Positions 24,850 to 38,700 of a stretch of 64,000 bases of DNA are shown piece by piece. Location: contig JABMCL010003129.1 in the NCBI GenBank assembly GCA_018857735.1, positions 1 to 64,000 on the forward strand. The letters run 5' to 3'. Made by a program: the position numbers and the translations under genes. This DNA comes from Alviniconcha marisindica (Eukaryota; Mollusca; Gastropoda; Provannidae). The notes under the pieces were generated by a model. The model saw nothing but the letters and a program-made list of their open reading frames with translations, made no database searches and was not told the DNA's origin. The stretch's first letter is position 1. The number at the start of each line of letters is the position of its first letter.

Positions 24850-27800
24850 GTACCTATAGAACTTAATCAGCTGCTTTTTTTCTTTTTTCTTTATAAATAA
24901 TCTTAGTGTTTATAAACTATATATTAGGGACACAACTAACACATTTCCTGTCCCAGAAACAAACTGATAATGTTGTCATTTGCTCCCAGGTTGTTTGAGT
25001 GAAATCTGAAATCATTTATAAAACACTGCATGCTGCTTGATAACCATTATAAATTAGTGACGGTCCATTAACAGTGGCACAGAGACGTCAGTTTAACAAA
25101 ATAAAGAAAAGTTATATATATATATAATAATTATGAGGTGATATAAAAAAAAATCGCCATTTTGAATGTGGGTCATCTGTCCTTGTTGGGACTAACTCGT
25201 ATTAACTCCAGGCTGAGTTTGTGGGTATAACTCATAACTGTTCTTTGTGGGCCTAACTCATAACTGTGTGTTTTGGGACAGAGTCATCACGTATAATAAC
25301 TGTAAATGTGTGTGTTGATTTTAATGCTGGTTCATTTTTTTTTCTCTCTCTCTCCAGGGCTATGTCCCTCTCTTCCAGAGCTGGGAAAGTTTTTACACGC
25401 GCAATGTTTACAGACGAATCCGTGATTGCTGGAACATTCCCATAGCCAGCTGTGCCGGCTCTCACATAGATGTGCAAGAGCGGGTCTCTGACGATTACGG
25501 CTGGAACTTTGAGTATGTCCTCGGTATTTGTGGCATGCTAGTTGTGGGGGGTTACAACGTAGTTTGTGGCATGTTTTGAAGGAAGGGTAGTGGTGTTTAC
25601 ATTTGCTTCATGTTCTTGTCCCTTCCCTGCCTTCCTCCCTGGCGCTTGTTTGTCCTTTGTGTTATCTGTCTGTGCATGCAGAATGTGTCAGCACTTTTAG
25701 TTGCAGTGTAGAGCAGTTTCAAGACATACCTGAGTTTTTTCTCCTGTGGGTCAGCTGGATGTACTGCACGCCTTTGTGTAATATAGCTTGGGACTTGGTG
25801 TTTGTAATTGTACACATCATTATTGTGCACAATTTTACCTGTGGGACCAGTGCATGCCATCCTAATGCTTTGTGCACAAGTTCGTTGCTTCACTGTGCAT
25901 ATTGCTAAAAGTGATAAACGTTGGTGTCAGGTAAGCTATCCTCTGTCAGGAGGTTTGTGAGTCTTGCACTGTTAACTGTGTGAGTTCAGCAGGTCTTGTC
26001 AGCATCATTAACACAGAGCTGGTTTTATCAGCATCATTAACACTTATAATAACACTGTTGTTTCAGCATCATTAACGGCAATTATGACTGCAACACTAAC
26101 ACTAACAGTGATGTTGTTGACACGTGTAACATGAGAGTGGTCAGCAACAGCAATACTTTAACAAGAGTGGCATTTTTAGAAAAACTAGCGTTTCAGCAGT
26201 GTAATGCCCAGTTATCTTGTGAGCAACATTAACAGTAGCAGTGCAAACGTTAACTTTAATGAAGGTAGTGCTGTCAGCAGAATTAACAGCAGTGTTGCCT
26301 GTAACATGATAGAAGTGCTGTCACTGACGTTAACAGCAGTGCTTTGAGAGTGGTGACACGCTGCACATTTTCAATACAGTTCGCCCATATTTTCATTGTT
26401 TGCACAAAATATTTTGTGCTGACTCTGATAACTCTGTCGTTACTGCTGCCTCCACTTTTAGTTGAAGGAAGATCAAAGTTACAGAAAAGGGAAAGAAAGG
26501 AAACAAAGAATTTTCTTCACAAAGTTTCTTGGACTATTTTGCTCCTCAAAAAGCTCAGGTTGTATTGGAATAGAAGATGCACAATAACATTTCGCATGCT
26601 TTCTAGAAGTTCCAGTTTCTGTTGTAGACACCTCTTTCGTGTGGTGGTCTTTAGTTTTAGGGTCTCTTGCACATGATTTCTTGTGTGTATCATGTTGAGA
26701 TCTTGCTCTTTCCCAGTAGAAGCTTCTACACATTCAGTGTGTGTAACTTTGGGTGTGACTTGAAAATATGCCACCGGCTCGGAGGACAGTAAAGAGTTAG
26801 GCATTCATGGAGAATCTCCCCAGGACTGCAGTTCCAGCGCCAGAGTGCCAGAGCGTGGCCGCAGCTCTGCCCAGACTTTCACTCAGTCTCACAAACTTGA
26901 ACCTTGAGAAAGTGTCTAATGTTGTTTTCTATTATGCTTATTCTCTCCCACAGGGGTTAAGTCATCTCCTGGTTTCGTGGGAAAGCTTTTACACACGAAA
27001 TATGTACCGACACGCTCGCGACTGTTGGAACCGCCCCATCAGCTCAGCGCCAGGCAGCATGTTTGACGTCATGGAGCGGGTTTCCCATGACAACAACTGG
27101 AACCTTGAGTATGAGCCTGAGCAGTGTAGTGTTCATCTGTGGCTTTGTCCTTCACCTTCTTTCCGCAATTATGTTCATATCTTCTTCGCAGGTGTGAGAG
27201 TGCCTTGTCTACGCACATCATGGCCGTGGATTGTCTGTTCTCTTAATCACCTTTATTACACTCCCTGCAGAAGTTGAATAGTTTGACTGACAAGGAACAG
27301 TGTGAGACTGTGTAATGGTCAGTGTAAGCTGGGCCAGCTGGCTGTATCAAAAACATTGACAGTTTTTCACACACTGTTAATGTGATTGGTACTAAGTTTA
27401 ACATGGTAGTGATTATTGAGCTTTGCATTTTTCCTACCATTTATTTCAGGGTCACAGTCTGATATGACCTACATGATTGGCTGGACACTAAAAGTCAGTT
27501 GTCTACCTATGAAGGTCATCAACTGACTGGCACCAGACAGTTAAAGCTGAAATGTTTCAATTTTCAGTATCTGCTCTTCTAATCAAGTTCAGCTTGTGGG
27601 ACGGTTTTTGAAAATATAGGGAGTACATGGCATAATATTAATACGGTTATGCTTGACATTTGGCCATTATTCAAGGGACACCTTAATGTCTGCTTTTTTG
27701 GGGGGTGCTTTTTCTTAACACTTTTTTTTAATTTAATTTTATTTTTTATGTTTGACGCGTTATTAGTTCTGTTGATTTCTGATCATTTATGGCAGGTTTG

Positions 27801-30800
27801 ATGGCTTTGATCTTATTTCAAAGTCACAGATGTGTTATTTTCTCTTTGAGGGATTGATTGATACATTAAAAAGACCGCACACACAACATGGAATGTGCTC
27901 TTCTTTTTTTTAATTTAGGGGAAATAATTGATAAATTTTGAGAAGACAAAAATTCTAAGATTGGTTTTATCAACACTGTTTAATTGAGCTGTTTCAAATA
28001 TTATAAGGCGATAGTGATGCCATGTTTGGTGGCTGAATTTCAAGGTCACAATGACAACAGAAAGTTGAACTGGAAGTTATGTTTCCTTGACAAGTGTCAT
28101 ATCCAGCAGAGTCGTGATTTGTTGTGAATTTTAGGGGCGTAAGCATGGCCACAATGCTTCAGCTTAAGTAATTGTAGTGTTCATTTAAGGGAGACTTGGG
28201 GATGCATTTCCTGTCTTGGCAAAGGCATTCATGTTGGATGTTTTCAATGAAAGCTTTGAACTCAACACAATAACCTTATATTATGATTTGCACTGTCATA
28301 CCAGTTTTGGTAACCTGGATGGCTGCAGGAAGGCTAGAAATACAAGATAAAATCAGAGTTTGCCCTCTCCCATTTTGAATGCGAGTTGCCTGAGCATTTG
28401 GTCTGCTAGTTTTTTGGAACATGTTCAAGTAAGGGGTAGAATGTTTTGTAAGGTAGTTTTTAAATTTTGATTGCTGTTCACTTTCACATGTCAGCTAGCA
28501 GTGAAGGAGTGTTTCTCACTTAATATAATTCATAGAGTCGATCATTCAGCTAAGCATGGCAGAGCATGGTCTGACAGAGCCATTCAGTTTTGCGAGCATG
28601 TGACCACATCTGCTGTAAAAGAGAAAAAAGCAGTCAGAAAATGTGGAAGTTGTAAATCTGTGTACCATTAGCTGCTCCAAAGGAGAAGAAAGCAGGACAT
28701 ACTGAAGATACAGAAAGCACGGCATTGTAAGGTGTGAAGCAGAAGGAAAGAGCCAGAAGATGCTAAAGATGCATTATCATACTATGGTAATCTACCACCT
28801 TTTGTGCTCTGACGACCTTAGTTCCTGGATTTTAGTGTCCTGTCAGCTGCATAGGGTCACCAGGATGTGGAACGAGAGAAAACCAGAAAAGATGACAGAT
28901 ATCAGAAAGTGTTCAAGAATGAACTGCAGAAGTGCATCATTACTTGCTCCGAAGGAAAAGGATACAGAAAGTGTGAAGATGCAGAGGTACATCATTACTT
29001 GATCCGAAAGAGGGGGAAACAAGGTGTGAAGATGCAGTGGTACATCATTACTTGCTCCGAAGGAAAAGGATACGGAAAGTGTGAAGATGCAGTGGTACAT
29101 CGTTACTTGCTCCAGAGGAGAGGGAAACAGTCATACTGATGTGACTTTGAAGGAAGAGAGAATTGGAAAAGAAACAGTTAAATGTGTTGAGCTCCACCAT
29201 TGCTAGTTTTGAAGGATGAGAAAGTGTTCATCGTTACTGGATTTGTTGGAGAAAGGAATGGAACATGCTGAAGATGCAGAACTATACCTGATGTGAAGGG
29301 GTGCAGAACTACATCACTACCGGATTTGAAGGAAAGGAATTGGAGATTGGGTTTCAGTGCCCAGTCAACCATAATGTTTATAATTCTTATATCAGGGGGA
29401 AACCTGATGTGATGGAAAGTTCTATAGCTGCAGAACTACATCATTACCTGATGTGAAGGAGAGGGGAGAACTGCATTATTACCTGATGTGAAGGAGAGAG
29501 GAGAACTGCATCATTACCTGATGTGAAGGAGAGGGGAGAGCTGCATCATTACCTGATGTGAAGGAGAGGGGAGAGCTGCATCATTACCTGATGTGAAGGA
29601 GAGGGGAGAACTGCATTATTACCTGATGTGAAGGAGAGGGGAGAACTGCATTATTACCTGATGTGAAGGAGAGGGGAGAACTAATTACCTGATGTGAAGG
29701 AGAGGGGAGATGTGAAGGAGAGGGGAGAACTAATTACCTGATGTGAAGGAGAGGGGAGAACTAATCATTACCTGATTTGAAGGAGAGGGGAGAGCTGCAT
29801 CATTACCTGATGTGAAGGAGAGGGGAGAGCTGCATTATTACCTGATGTGAAGGAGAGGGGAGAACTGCATTATTACCTGATGTGAAGGAGAGGGGAGAAC
29901 TACATCATTACCTGATGTGAAGGAGAGGGGAGAGCTGCATCATTACCTGATGTGAAGGAGAGGGAGTGATAAGGGAGTGGTAGAGACAGGGGAGTGTGTG
30001 GTCGCTTCTTTTTGAAACTGGAAGCCAGTGCATGGACTGAAGAAGAGGAGAGACATGGTCACAGCTAGAAGACTGTAAAAATGAGGCAGGCTGCATTATT
30101 TCAAATTCTTTGGAGCTTTTTAATGAACTTCTTTGGAAGTCTGATGAGGAGGGAGTTACAGTAGTCCAGATGTGAGTGGACAAATGAACAGATGAGAATT
30201 TTGGTTGCGTCAAGAGACAGGTGGTAATTATCTTTCCTTAGTGTTCACATACACCACCACTTGAGGGGCTGTGAAACTGGGGTTGATACTAGAAGTGTGA
30301 CTTCAGGTGAAGTCATTTTCTCTTCAGTCTTTCTTCCACATTGTTAATGTTATAGTTATTTGGCACCAAGGTAAGCTTTACTACTGTGTTTTATGCAGAA
30401 GGCTTGAAGGTGATGGCCCATATGTCTGCAGTCCATTCTGGGGTTGTTGTATTTTAATTTCTTTAATTAAAAATAAATAAAAATATTTTAATGAAAACCG
30501 AAAGGAGTTTTCACCAACAGATGTCTTGTGTAGTTTCTTGGGCAAAAAGCTTCTCTTTTTTGCGCCCCCTCCCCCCGCCCCGCCCCGCCCCCCCTTCCCC
30601 CGCAAAAAAAGGAGGGTGAAGGTTTTGGCCCAGTGCCTCATGAAGATTGTTGTCTGGTGTGTGTTGGACAAAGTCACAAATCATCACAGCCTGCACGCTG
30701 CAAAGGATCTCTCAGTCACTTGCTGCATAGCTGTTCTCAGCACTGAGCAAAAGAGAGTCAAGCAGTTACCACTTGACCCCCACCTAAACACTCTTACGCT

Positions 30801-33800
30801 GCCATCACTGCGCTGCCATCAGTCTGTCATAGTTGCCTGTTGATAGTCCTCAGGCAGTGATTACTGTGTGGCAGTTGCAAGTGAGAACAATTGTCAGTGG
30901 TTGATAGCTCATTGAAACAATCACTAGTTAGACCACTGCGAGTGAGAACAATTACTAGTGGTTGATAGCCCATTGAAACAATCACTAGTTAGACCATTGC
31001 GAGTGAGAACACTTGCTAGTGGTTGATAGCCCATTGAAACAATCACTAGATAGACCATTGCAAATGAGAACACTTGCTCTCACTTGAAAAAATCACTAGT
31101 TGGACCATTGCGAGTGAGAACATTTACCAATAGTTGACAGCCCATTGAAACAATCACTAGATAGACCATTGTGAGTGAGAACACTTTCTAGTGGTTGGTA
31201 GCCCATTGAAACAATTACTAGATGCACCATTGTGAGTGAGAACACTTGCTGGTGGTTGATAGCCCATTGAAACAATCACTAGATATACCATTGAGAGTGA
31301 GAACACTTGCTAGTGGTTGATAGCCCATTGAAACAATCACTAGATACACCATTGCGAATGAGAACACTTACTAGTGGTTGATAGCGCATTGAAACAATCA
31401 CTAGTTAGACCATTGCAAGTGAGAACAATTACCTGTGGCTGATTGCCTGTTGAGACTAACCGGTTACCTGCCTGTGAGAACAGTTGGCAGTGGTTGATTG
31501 GTCATTGAGACTGACCATGTTTGGTTATTGAGACTAACCAGTTACCTGCATGTGAGGACAGTTGCCAGTGGTTGATTGGTCATTGAGACTGACCATGTTT
31601 GGTCACCGAGACTGAGCATGTTTGGTTATTGAGACTAACCAGTTACCTGCATGTGAGAACAGTTGCCAGTGGTTGATTGGTCATTGAGACTGATCATGTT
31701 CGGTTATTGAGACTAACCAGTTACCTGCATGTGAGAACAGTTGCCATTGGTTGATTGGTCACTGAGACTGACCATGTTTGATCATTGAGACTAACCAGTT
31801 ACCTGCATGTGAGAACAGTTGCCATTGGTTGATTGGTCACTGAGACTGACCATGTTTGATCATTGAGGCTAACCAGTTACCTGCATGTGAGAACAGTTGC
31901 CAATGGTTAATTGGTCACTGAGACTGACCATGATTGGTCATTGAGGCTGACCATGTTTGGTCATTGAGACTCACCAGTTACCTGCATGTGAGAGCATTTG
32001 TCAGAAGTTGATTGCTTATTGAGACAATGACCAGTTAGTTAGCTGCTAGTGAGAGCATTTGTCAGAGATTGATTTCCCATTGAGACATTTACTGGTTCGG
32101 CAGCTGTTTGTCAGACCTGTGCATTAGACTGATGGTAGTTTTCTCAGTAACACCATTTTGTCAACTTACAAAGTGTCTGTGTTGTCTTTTATCAAAGGAA
32201 CAAAGTACAATGATTGTGTGTTAAAATCACACAGAACAGAAAGAGGATGATGGTAATACTTTATTGCACAAGGATCAAGATTGAAGCAGGTCTTTCTTTC
32301 TTTCTTTTTTTCTTTTTTGTTAACACATCTGTCCTTTTGCAACTTACAAAAAGCTGAAATGAAGCTAAAGTAAGACAAAGCTGAATCTGAATTTGCAGGA
32401 GAGAGAGAGAAAATTACAAAGTTGTACTAAACAGGTAACGGAAAATAGTGATAGAAAAAAGGTGTCCTTCACCATGTTGACGTTTACTAGTGTCCCTGTT
32501 GTCAACTTGTTAAATGTCATTGAGAGTTTTTATAAGCGTCTCTTTTGTTAACTTGCAAAGTGCCCATGTTGTCAACTTGCTGGGTGCAGTTATCAGCTTG
32601 CTTAATGTCTTTGTTGTGAACTTTTCCATGTTGTCAGTTTGTTAAGTGCTCTGATGTCAACCAGCCTTATTTTCATGTTTTTAACTTGCTAAATATCCCT
32701 GTTGTTATAATGTTAATTCGCCAAGTGTCCTTTTTATCAGCTTTCATAAGTGTTTCTGTTGTCAACTTCCTAAGTGACCCTGTTGTCAACTTAGTGTCAT
32801 TGTTGTCAACTTGCAAAGTGACCTTGTCAACTTGCTGTTATTAATTTGCCAAGTGTGCTGATAACTTCTTGAGTGCCCTTGTTCTGAACTTGCTAAGTGT
32901 TCTTGTTGTCAACTTGCAAAGTGTCCTTGTTGTCAACTTGCTAAGTGTCTCTTATAGTGTCCCTGTTGGTGGCTTGCTAAGTGTCCTTGTTGTCAACTTG
33001 CTAAGTGTCCTTGTTGGCAACTTTCTAGTGTCCCTGTTGGTGACCTGCTATGTGCCCCTGATGTCAACTTCCTAAGTTGGCAACTTACTTAGTGTTCCTG
33101 TTAGTGACTTGCTAAGTGTCCCTGATGTCAACTTGCTAAATGTCACTGTTGTTAACTTTTACAAGTGCCCATGCTGTCAACTTGCGTAGTTTCCCTCTTG
33201 TCAACTTGCTTACAGTCCTTGTTGTCAACTTCCTAAGTGTCCTTGTTGGCAACTTGATAAGTGTCCTTGTTGGCAAGTTGCTTACTCTACCAGTTGTTAA
33301 CTTGCTATGTGTCCCTGTTGTCAGCTTGCTAAGTGTCACTGTTGTCAATCTTTCAAAAGTGTCCCTGTTGTTAACTGCTAAATTCCCTTGCTGTCAGCAT
33401 GCAAAGTGTCCCTGTTGACAGCTGTCACAAGTGTCCCTGGTGTCAACTTTCACAAGTGTCCCTGGTGTCAACTTGTTAAGTGTCCCAGTTGTGAACTTGC
33501 TCGGTGTCCCTGTTGTTAACTTTCACAAGCATCCCTGTTATGAACTTTGACAAGTGTTCCTGTTGTAAACATGCTAAGTGTCCCTGTTGTCAACTTTTAC
33601 AGATGTTCCTTTTGTCAATTTTAATAAGTGTTCCTGTTGTCAACTTTCACAAGTGTCCCTGTGGTTAACTTGCTAAATGTCCTTGTTTTTAATTTGCTGT
33701 TTTGGACTTTGAAAGACTGTGTTTCTGTTGTTAACTTGTTAAGTGTCCTTGTCAACCTGTTAAGTGACCCTGCTGTCAAGTTGCTAAGTGTCCTGACACC

Positions 33801-35716
33801 ACATAATTGAGACACATGTGGCAATAACTCTGTACACTTGTGAAGTGACACCGAATTACTGGCATCTCCAACTTTGATTGAGGATTGAACTTCCAAAGAA
33901 CAAAACATGAAAACAAAACTCCTTAAGCAGATCAGACTAGCATCTGTTCAACTGGTAGTTGTCTCAGTGAGCGGTTGCAGCTCTCCATTGGTCATTGTCT
34001 CAGTGAGCAGTTGCAGTTCTCCAACCAGAAGTTGCCCCAGTGAGCAGTTGTCAGTCTCCAACTGGCAGTTTGCTTAATGAGCACTTGTCAGGTAACAGGT
34101 CTCCAACTGGCAGTTTGCTTAATGAGCGCTTGTCGGGTAACATGTCTCCCACTGCCAGTTTGCTTAATGAGCACCTGTCAAGTAACATCTCTCCAACTGG
34201 CAGTTTGCTTAATGAGCGCTTGTCAGGTAACATCTCTCCAACTGGCGGTTTGCTTAATGAACACTTGTCGGGTACCATGTCTCCAACTGCCAGTTTGCTT
34301 AATGAGCACCTGTCAAGTAACATCTCTCCAACTGGCAGTTTGCTTAATGAGCAGCTTGTCAGTAACATCTTCCAACTGGCAGTTTGCTTAATGAGCACTT
34401 GTCAGGTAACATGTCTCCAACTGGCAGTTTGCTTAATGAGCGCTTGTCAGGTAACATGTCTCCAACTGGCAGTTTGCTTAATGAGCACCTTTTCAAGTAA
34501 CAGCTCTCCAACTGGCAGTTTGCTTAATGAGCGCTTGTCAGGTAACATCTCTCCAACTGGCAGTTTGCTTAGAACACTGGAATTATTTCCCTTCCAGTTG
34601 CTCAGTGTCAGCTTTCCAACTGGCAGTTTGCTTAATGAGCACCTGTCAAGTAACATCTCTCCAACTGCCAGTTTGATTAATGAGCGCTTGTCAGGTAACA
34701 TGTCTCCAACTGCCAGTTTGCTTAATGAGCGCTTGTCAGGTAACATGTCTCCAACTGGCAGTTTGCTTTAGTGAGCATTTGTCTAATTAGCAGTTGTCCA
34801 ACTGGCAGATACCTTGGTGAGCTGTTGTCTAAATTGCCTTGTGATGAGCATTTGTCCAACTGCCAGTTGCCCAACTGTCCATCTAGAAATGGGCCGACTG
34901 GCAATTATTCCAGTTCCAGTTGCTCAGCTGCAGCTTTCCAACTGCTATATGTCAGTTGTCCAGACCAACGCAGTTGTCAAGGAAACATTGTCACCATGTC
35001 ATCATGTAAGATTTTATGCAGGGAATGTAGCTATCTAAATGGAATTCAAAACAATTTATTACTTCTCATGGTCACTTTTCCATTCTGCATGCACCATTTC
35101 ATGGGTAGAGTCCTGCTCAGGTCAGTCCCTCTGCGATGTCAACCATCAGCTTCCCCCTTGTGGATGCAATTCGCTGGAGCATTTTCTCTGCTTGTGGGGA
35201 GGATCCCCCCCCCCCCCCCCAATAATTTCTGAGGTCAGAAATCTCCATGCTGTTCCTGCAAGAGTTTGATTGTATATCTTGGAGAGGTGATTGGGCAGAT
35301 TGACTGCCTTGTAAGTTGTGTATCTTGGAGAGGTGATTTGGCAGATTGACTGCCTTGTAAGTTGTATATCTTGGAGAGGTGATTTGGCAGATTGACTGCC
35401 TTGTAAGTTGTATATCTTGGAGAGGTGATTTGGCAGATTGACTGCCTTGTTGTCATGTTGGACTGAGGGCAAGTTGCTTATCAGTAGTTGCTGACAGTGA
35501 GAGAGATACTTGGGCCCATTGAATAAAGATCCGAAAAAGATGATTCAGCTTTTGATGGGGGTAAATGTTTCATTAACTTTGGTTCATGATGTCTGCAACA
35601 GGAACTTAGGAAACAACCCAGTGTGGCTGTTTGAATCAGTCACCATTTTATGCCTGTTCACAGCAAGGTGATATTATACACATGCATGCACGCACTCATG
35701 CATGCACACACACACA

Positions 35717-35773
<57 letters not shown>

Positions 35774-38700
35774 TAGAGAACAACAAGAACAAAATTATAT
35801 ATTAGTAAGGTATACTAACTTACCCACAGGACTATGAATAATCAGTTTAACAACAGAAGTTAAAACATGGGTGTTTGACAGACATGCTAGAACTAATGCC
35901 TTTGTGGTCAGTCAGTTAGTCTTCAGCCATCCTGTATTCAGAGGAAACCTTGTGTGCTGAAATAACTGCATATATACCTGCATGCAGTGATGAAAAGACC
36001 ATGCTGAGAAAACTTGTTACTTTTGACGAAATGAGGCTTCTTTCTGTAATTACCACTTGCTCTTTTGGATCAGTTCCGCCATATGACGCTGCTTGTGTGT
36101 TTGTGTGTGCTGCATGCGTGCCTGAGCATTTTGAATTATGTAGCCTACATGGGTGTTGTTTTTCATTGTAAAGCCGAAGGGTAGGCACTGCAGAAATGTG
36201 CCATTACTATTATTATCATTATTATTATTGCATGAACTGATTAACGCAAAAACACAGTATATCAAAATGCAGACAACAGGACTGCATTATGTCCAGACAT
36301 TTTGGTTTGGGTCTTCTGTAGAGGTGTTTGATTTGAACAAGAAATGCACCTTCAGTGGGCATGGTGTGAAGTGCAGTTTGTGGCTTAAGCCTGGGTTTTT
36401 GCGCTCGTCCTAATGTGTTGAAGACTGACAGTAGAACAAAGTGGTAGCTGTGAGAGATGCTGTGGATTGTGTACACTGTCAGCATGGATTCCTCTTCGTC
36501 TTGTGTCTTGGAACAGTCTTTCACTGGCTACACAAATCGGTTGTTGGAGTCCCGGTGTGATTTGTATTGAACTTTGTAGCTGTTGTGGTGAAGGTAGAGG
36601 CGTGTGACTTCTTCTTGACCAAAGTTTCCTGGGAGTGAAAGGTTCTGTCAGTGAGTCACTGGGATGAATTCCTTAGAAGTGAACTGAGAAGAGTGCTACA
36701 GTGACTCGTTGCATAAAACTCTTTCTTGGATTAGAGCATTCAGAAAAATGCTGTTGCAGTCTCCTGTTGGTTTGATGTGTCACAAGAATGGGTTATTGGG
36801 TATAAACTCTTCACAGGGTTGGATCATGTGGAAGAATGTTTTACTGGGATAAAACCTGCAGACTCTTTGTTTTGGGTGAGACCATTGATAAGGATGTTGT
36901 AGTAGATCACAAACTCTATCTTGGGTGTCAATTTGTATCCCTGTTTCAGGTTGTTGGGATACAAACGCTTGGGATAGGAACCTGAGTTAAGGCGGAGTGT
37001 AATAAAGGAACCACTGTAACTGCTCCTTTTGTGTATAGCCAACTGTGCAGGAGTGCCAGACTGACACAGCCTAGTTCCATGTTTTGTGTGGTGAACTCTG
37101 TGGGCAGAGGAGTGCCGAACTGACACAGCTAAGCTGCATGTTTTGTGTGGTGAACTCTGAGTCTGAGGGCAGAGGAGTGCCAAACTGATACAGCCCAGCT
37201 GCATCTTTTGTGTGGTGCAGCCTGTGAGCAGAGTGTCAAACTGACACAGCCCAGATGCATGTTTTGTGTGGTGAACTCTGTGAGCAGAAGAGTGCCAAAC
37301 TGACACAGCCTAGCTGCATGTTTTGTGTGGTGCAGTCTGTGAGCAGAGGAGTGCCAAACTGACAGCAGCTGCATGTTTTGTGTGGTGCAGTCTGTGAGCA
37401 GAGGAGTGCCAAACTGATACAGCCTAACTGCATGTTTTGCGTGATGAACTCTGTGAGCAGAAGAGTGCCAAACTGACAGCAGCTGCATGTTTTGTGTGGT
37501 GCAGTCTGTGAGCAGAGGAGTGCCAAACTGACAGCAGCTGCATGTTTTGTGTGGTGCAGTCTGTGAGCAGAGGAGTGCCAAACTGACACAGCTAAGCTGC
37601 ATGTTTTGTGTGGTGCAGTCTGTGAGCAGAGGAGTGCCAAACTGACATAGCTAAGCTGCATGTTTTGTGTGGTGCAGTCTGTGAGCAGAGGAGTGCCAAA
37701 CTGACAGCAGCTGCATGTTTTGTGTGGTGCAGTCTGTGAGCAGAGGAGTCCCAAACTGACAGCAGCTGCCTGTTTTGTGTGGTGAACTCTGTGAGCAGAA
37801 GAGTGCCAAACTGACAGCAGCTGCATGTTTTGTGTGGTGCAGTCTGTGAGCAGAGGAGTGCCAAACTGACAGCAGCTGCATGTTTTGTGTGGTGCAGTCT
37901 GTGAGCAGAGGAGTGCCAAACTGACACAGCTAAGCTGCATGTTTTGTGTGGTGAACTCTGTGAGCAGAGGAGTCCCAAACTGACAGCAGCTGCATGTTTT
38001 GTGTGGTGCAGTCTGTGAGCAGAGGAGTGCCAAACTGACAGCAGCTGCCTGTTTTGTGTGGTGCAGTCTGTGAGCAGAGGAGTGCCAAACTGACACAGCT
38101 AAGCTGCCTGTTTTGTGTGGTGCAGTCTGTGAGCAGAGGAGTGGGTGTTCTTGTTTTGTTGATCAGATGAAACATGCAGCCAGCTGCAGGGTCAGGGCCC
38201 TTTTCTACCACAGAGCTTTAACACACAGAGTGAACAGCAGAGACACAGCGCAGTAGGCATGCCCTGGTCAGGCAGAGACTGGACTGTGAAAACACTGGTG
38301 GTGCAGAATGAAATGTGAAAACACTGTTGGTGCAGAATAAACTGTGAAAACACTGATGGTGCAGAATGAACTGTGAAAACACTGTTCATGCAGAATGAAC
38401 ACTGAAAACCTTTCAGAATGAACACTGAAAACACTGGTGGTGTAGAATTAACAGTGAAAACACTGTTTATGCAGAATGAACATTGAAAACTCTGGTGGTG
38501 CAGAATGAACAATGAAAATGCTGTTCATGCAGAATGAACAATGAAAACGTTGGTGGTGCAGAATGAGCAGTGATATGGGTTGGTGGTAGAGGGATTGTCT
38601 CCTGAAAAATCTGCACAGTTGGCTGTAGCTAAAGTACTAACACTTTTCACTAACACTGTAGGAAATACAGTGCACCTTTTTGTGTGATTCTGGCATTTGG

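Noticed and set aside
34040..34771. Open frame of 243 codons with a regular 15-residue repeat
   Set aside because: The 45-bp unit is divisible by three, so frames stay open by periodicity. It lies inside intron 3, and the other frames and strand are open too.
37236..38096. Minus-strand open frame of 286 codons, Cys/His-rich
   Set aside because: A 55/58-bp tandem array. The Cys/His pattern follows the repeat, with no zinc-finger spacing.
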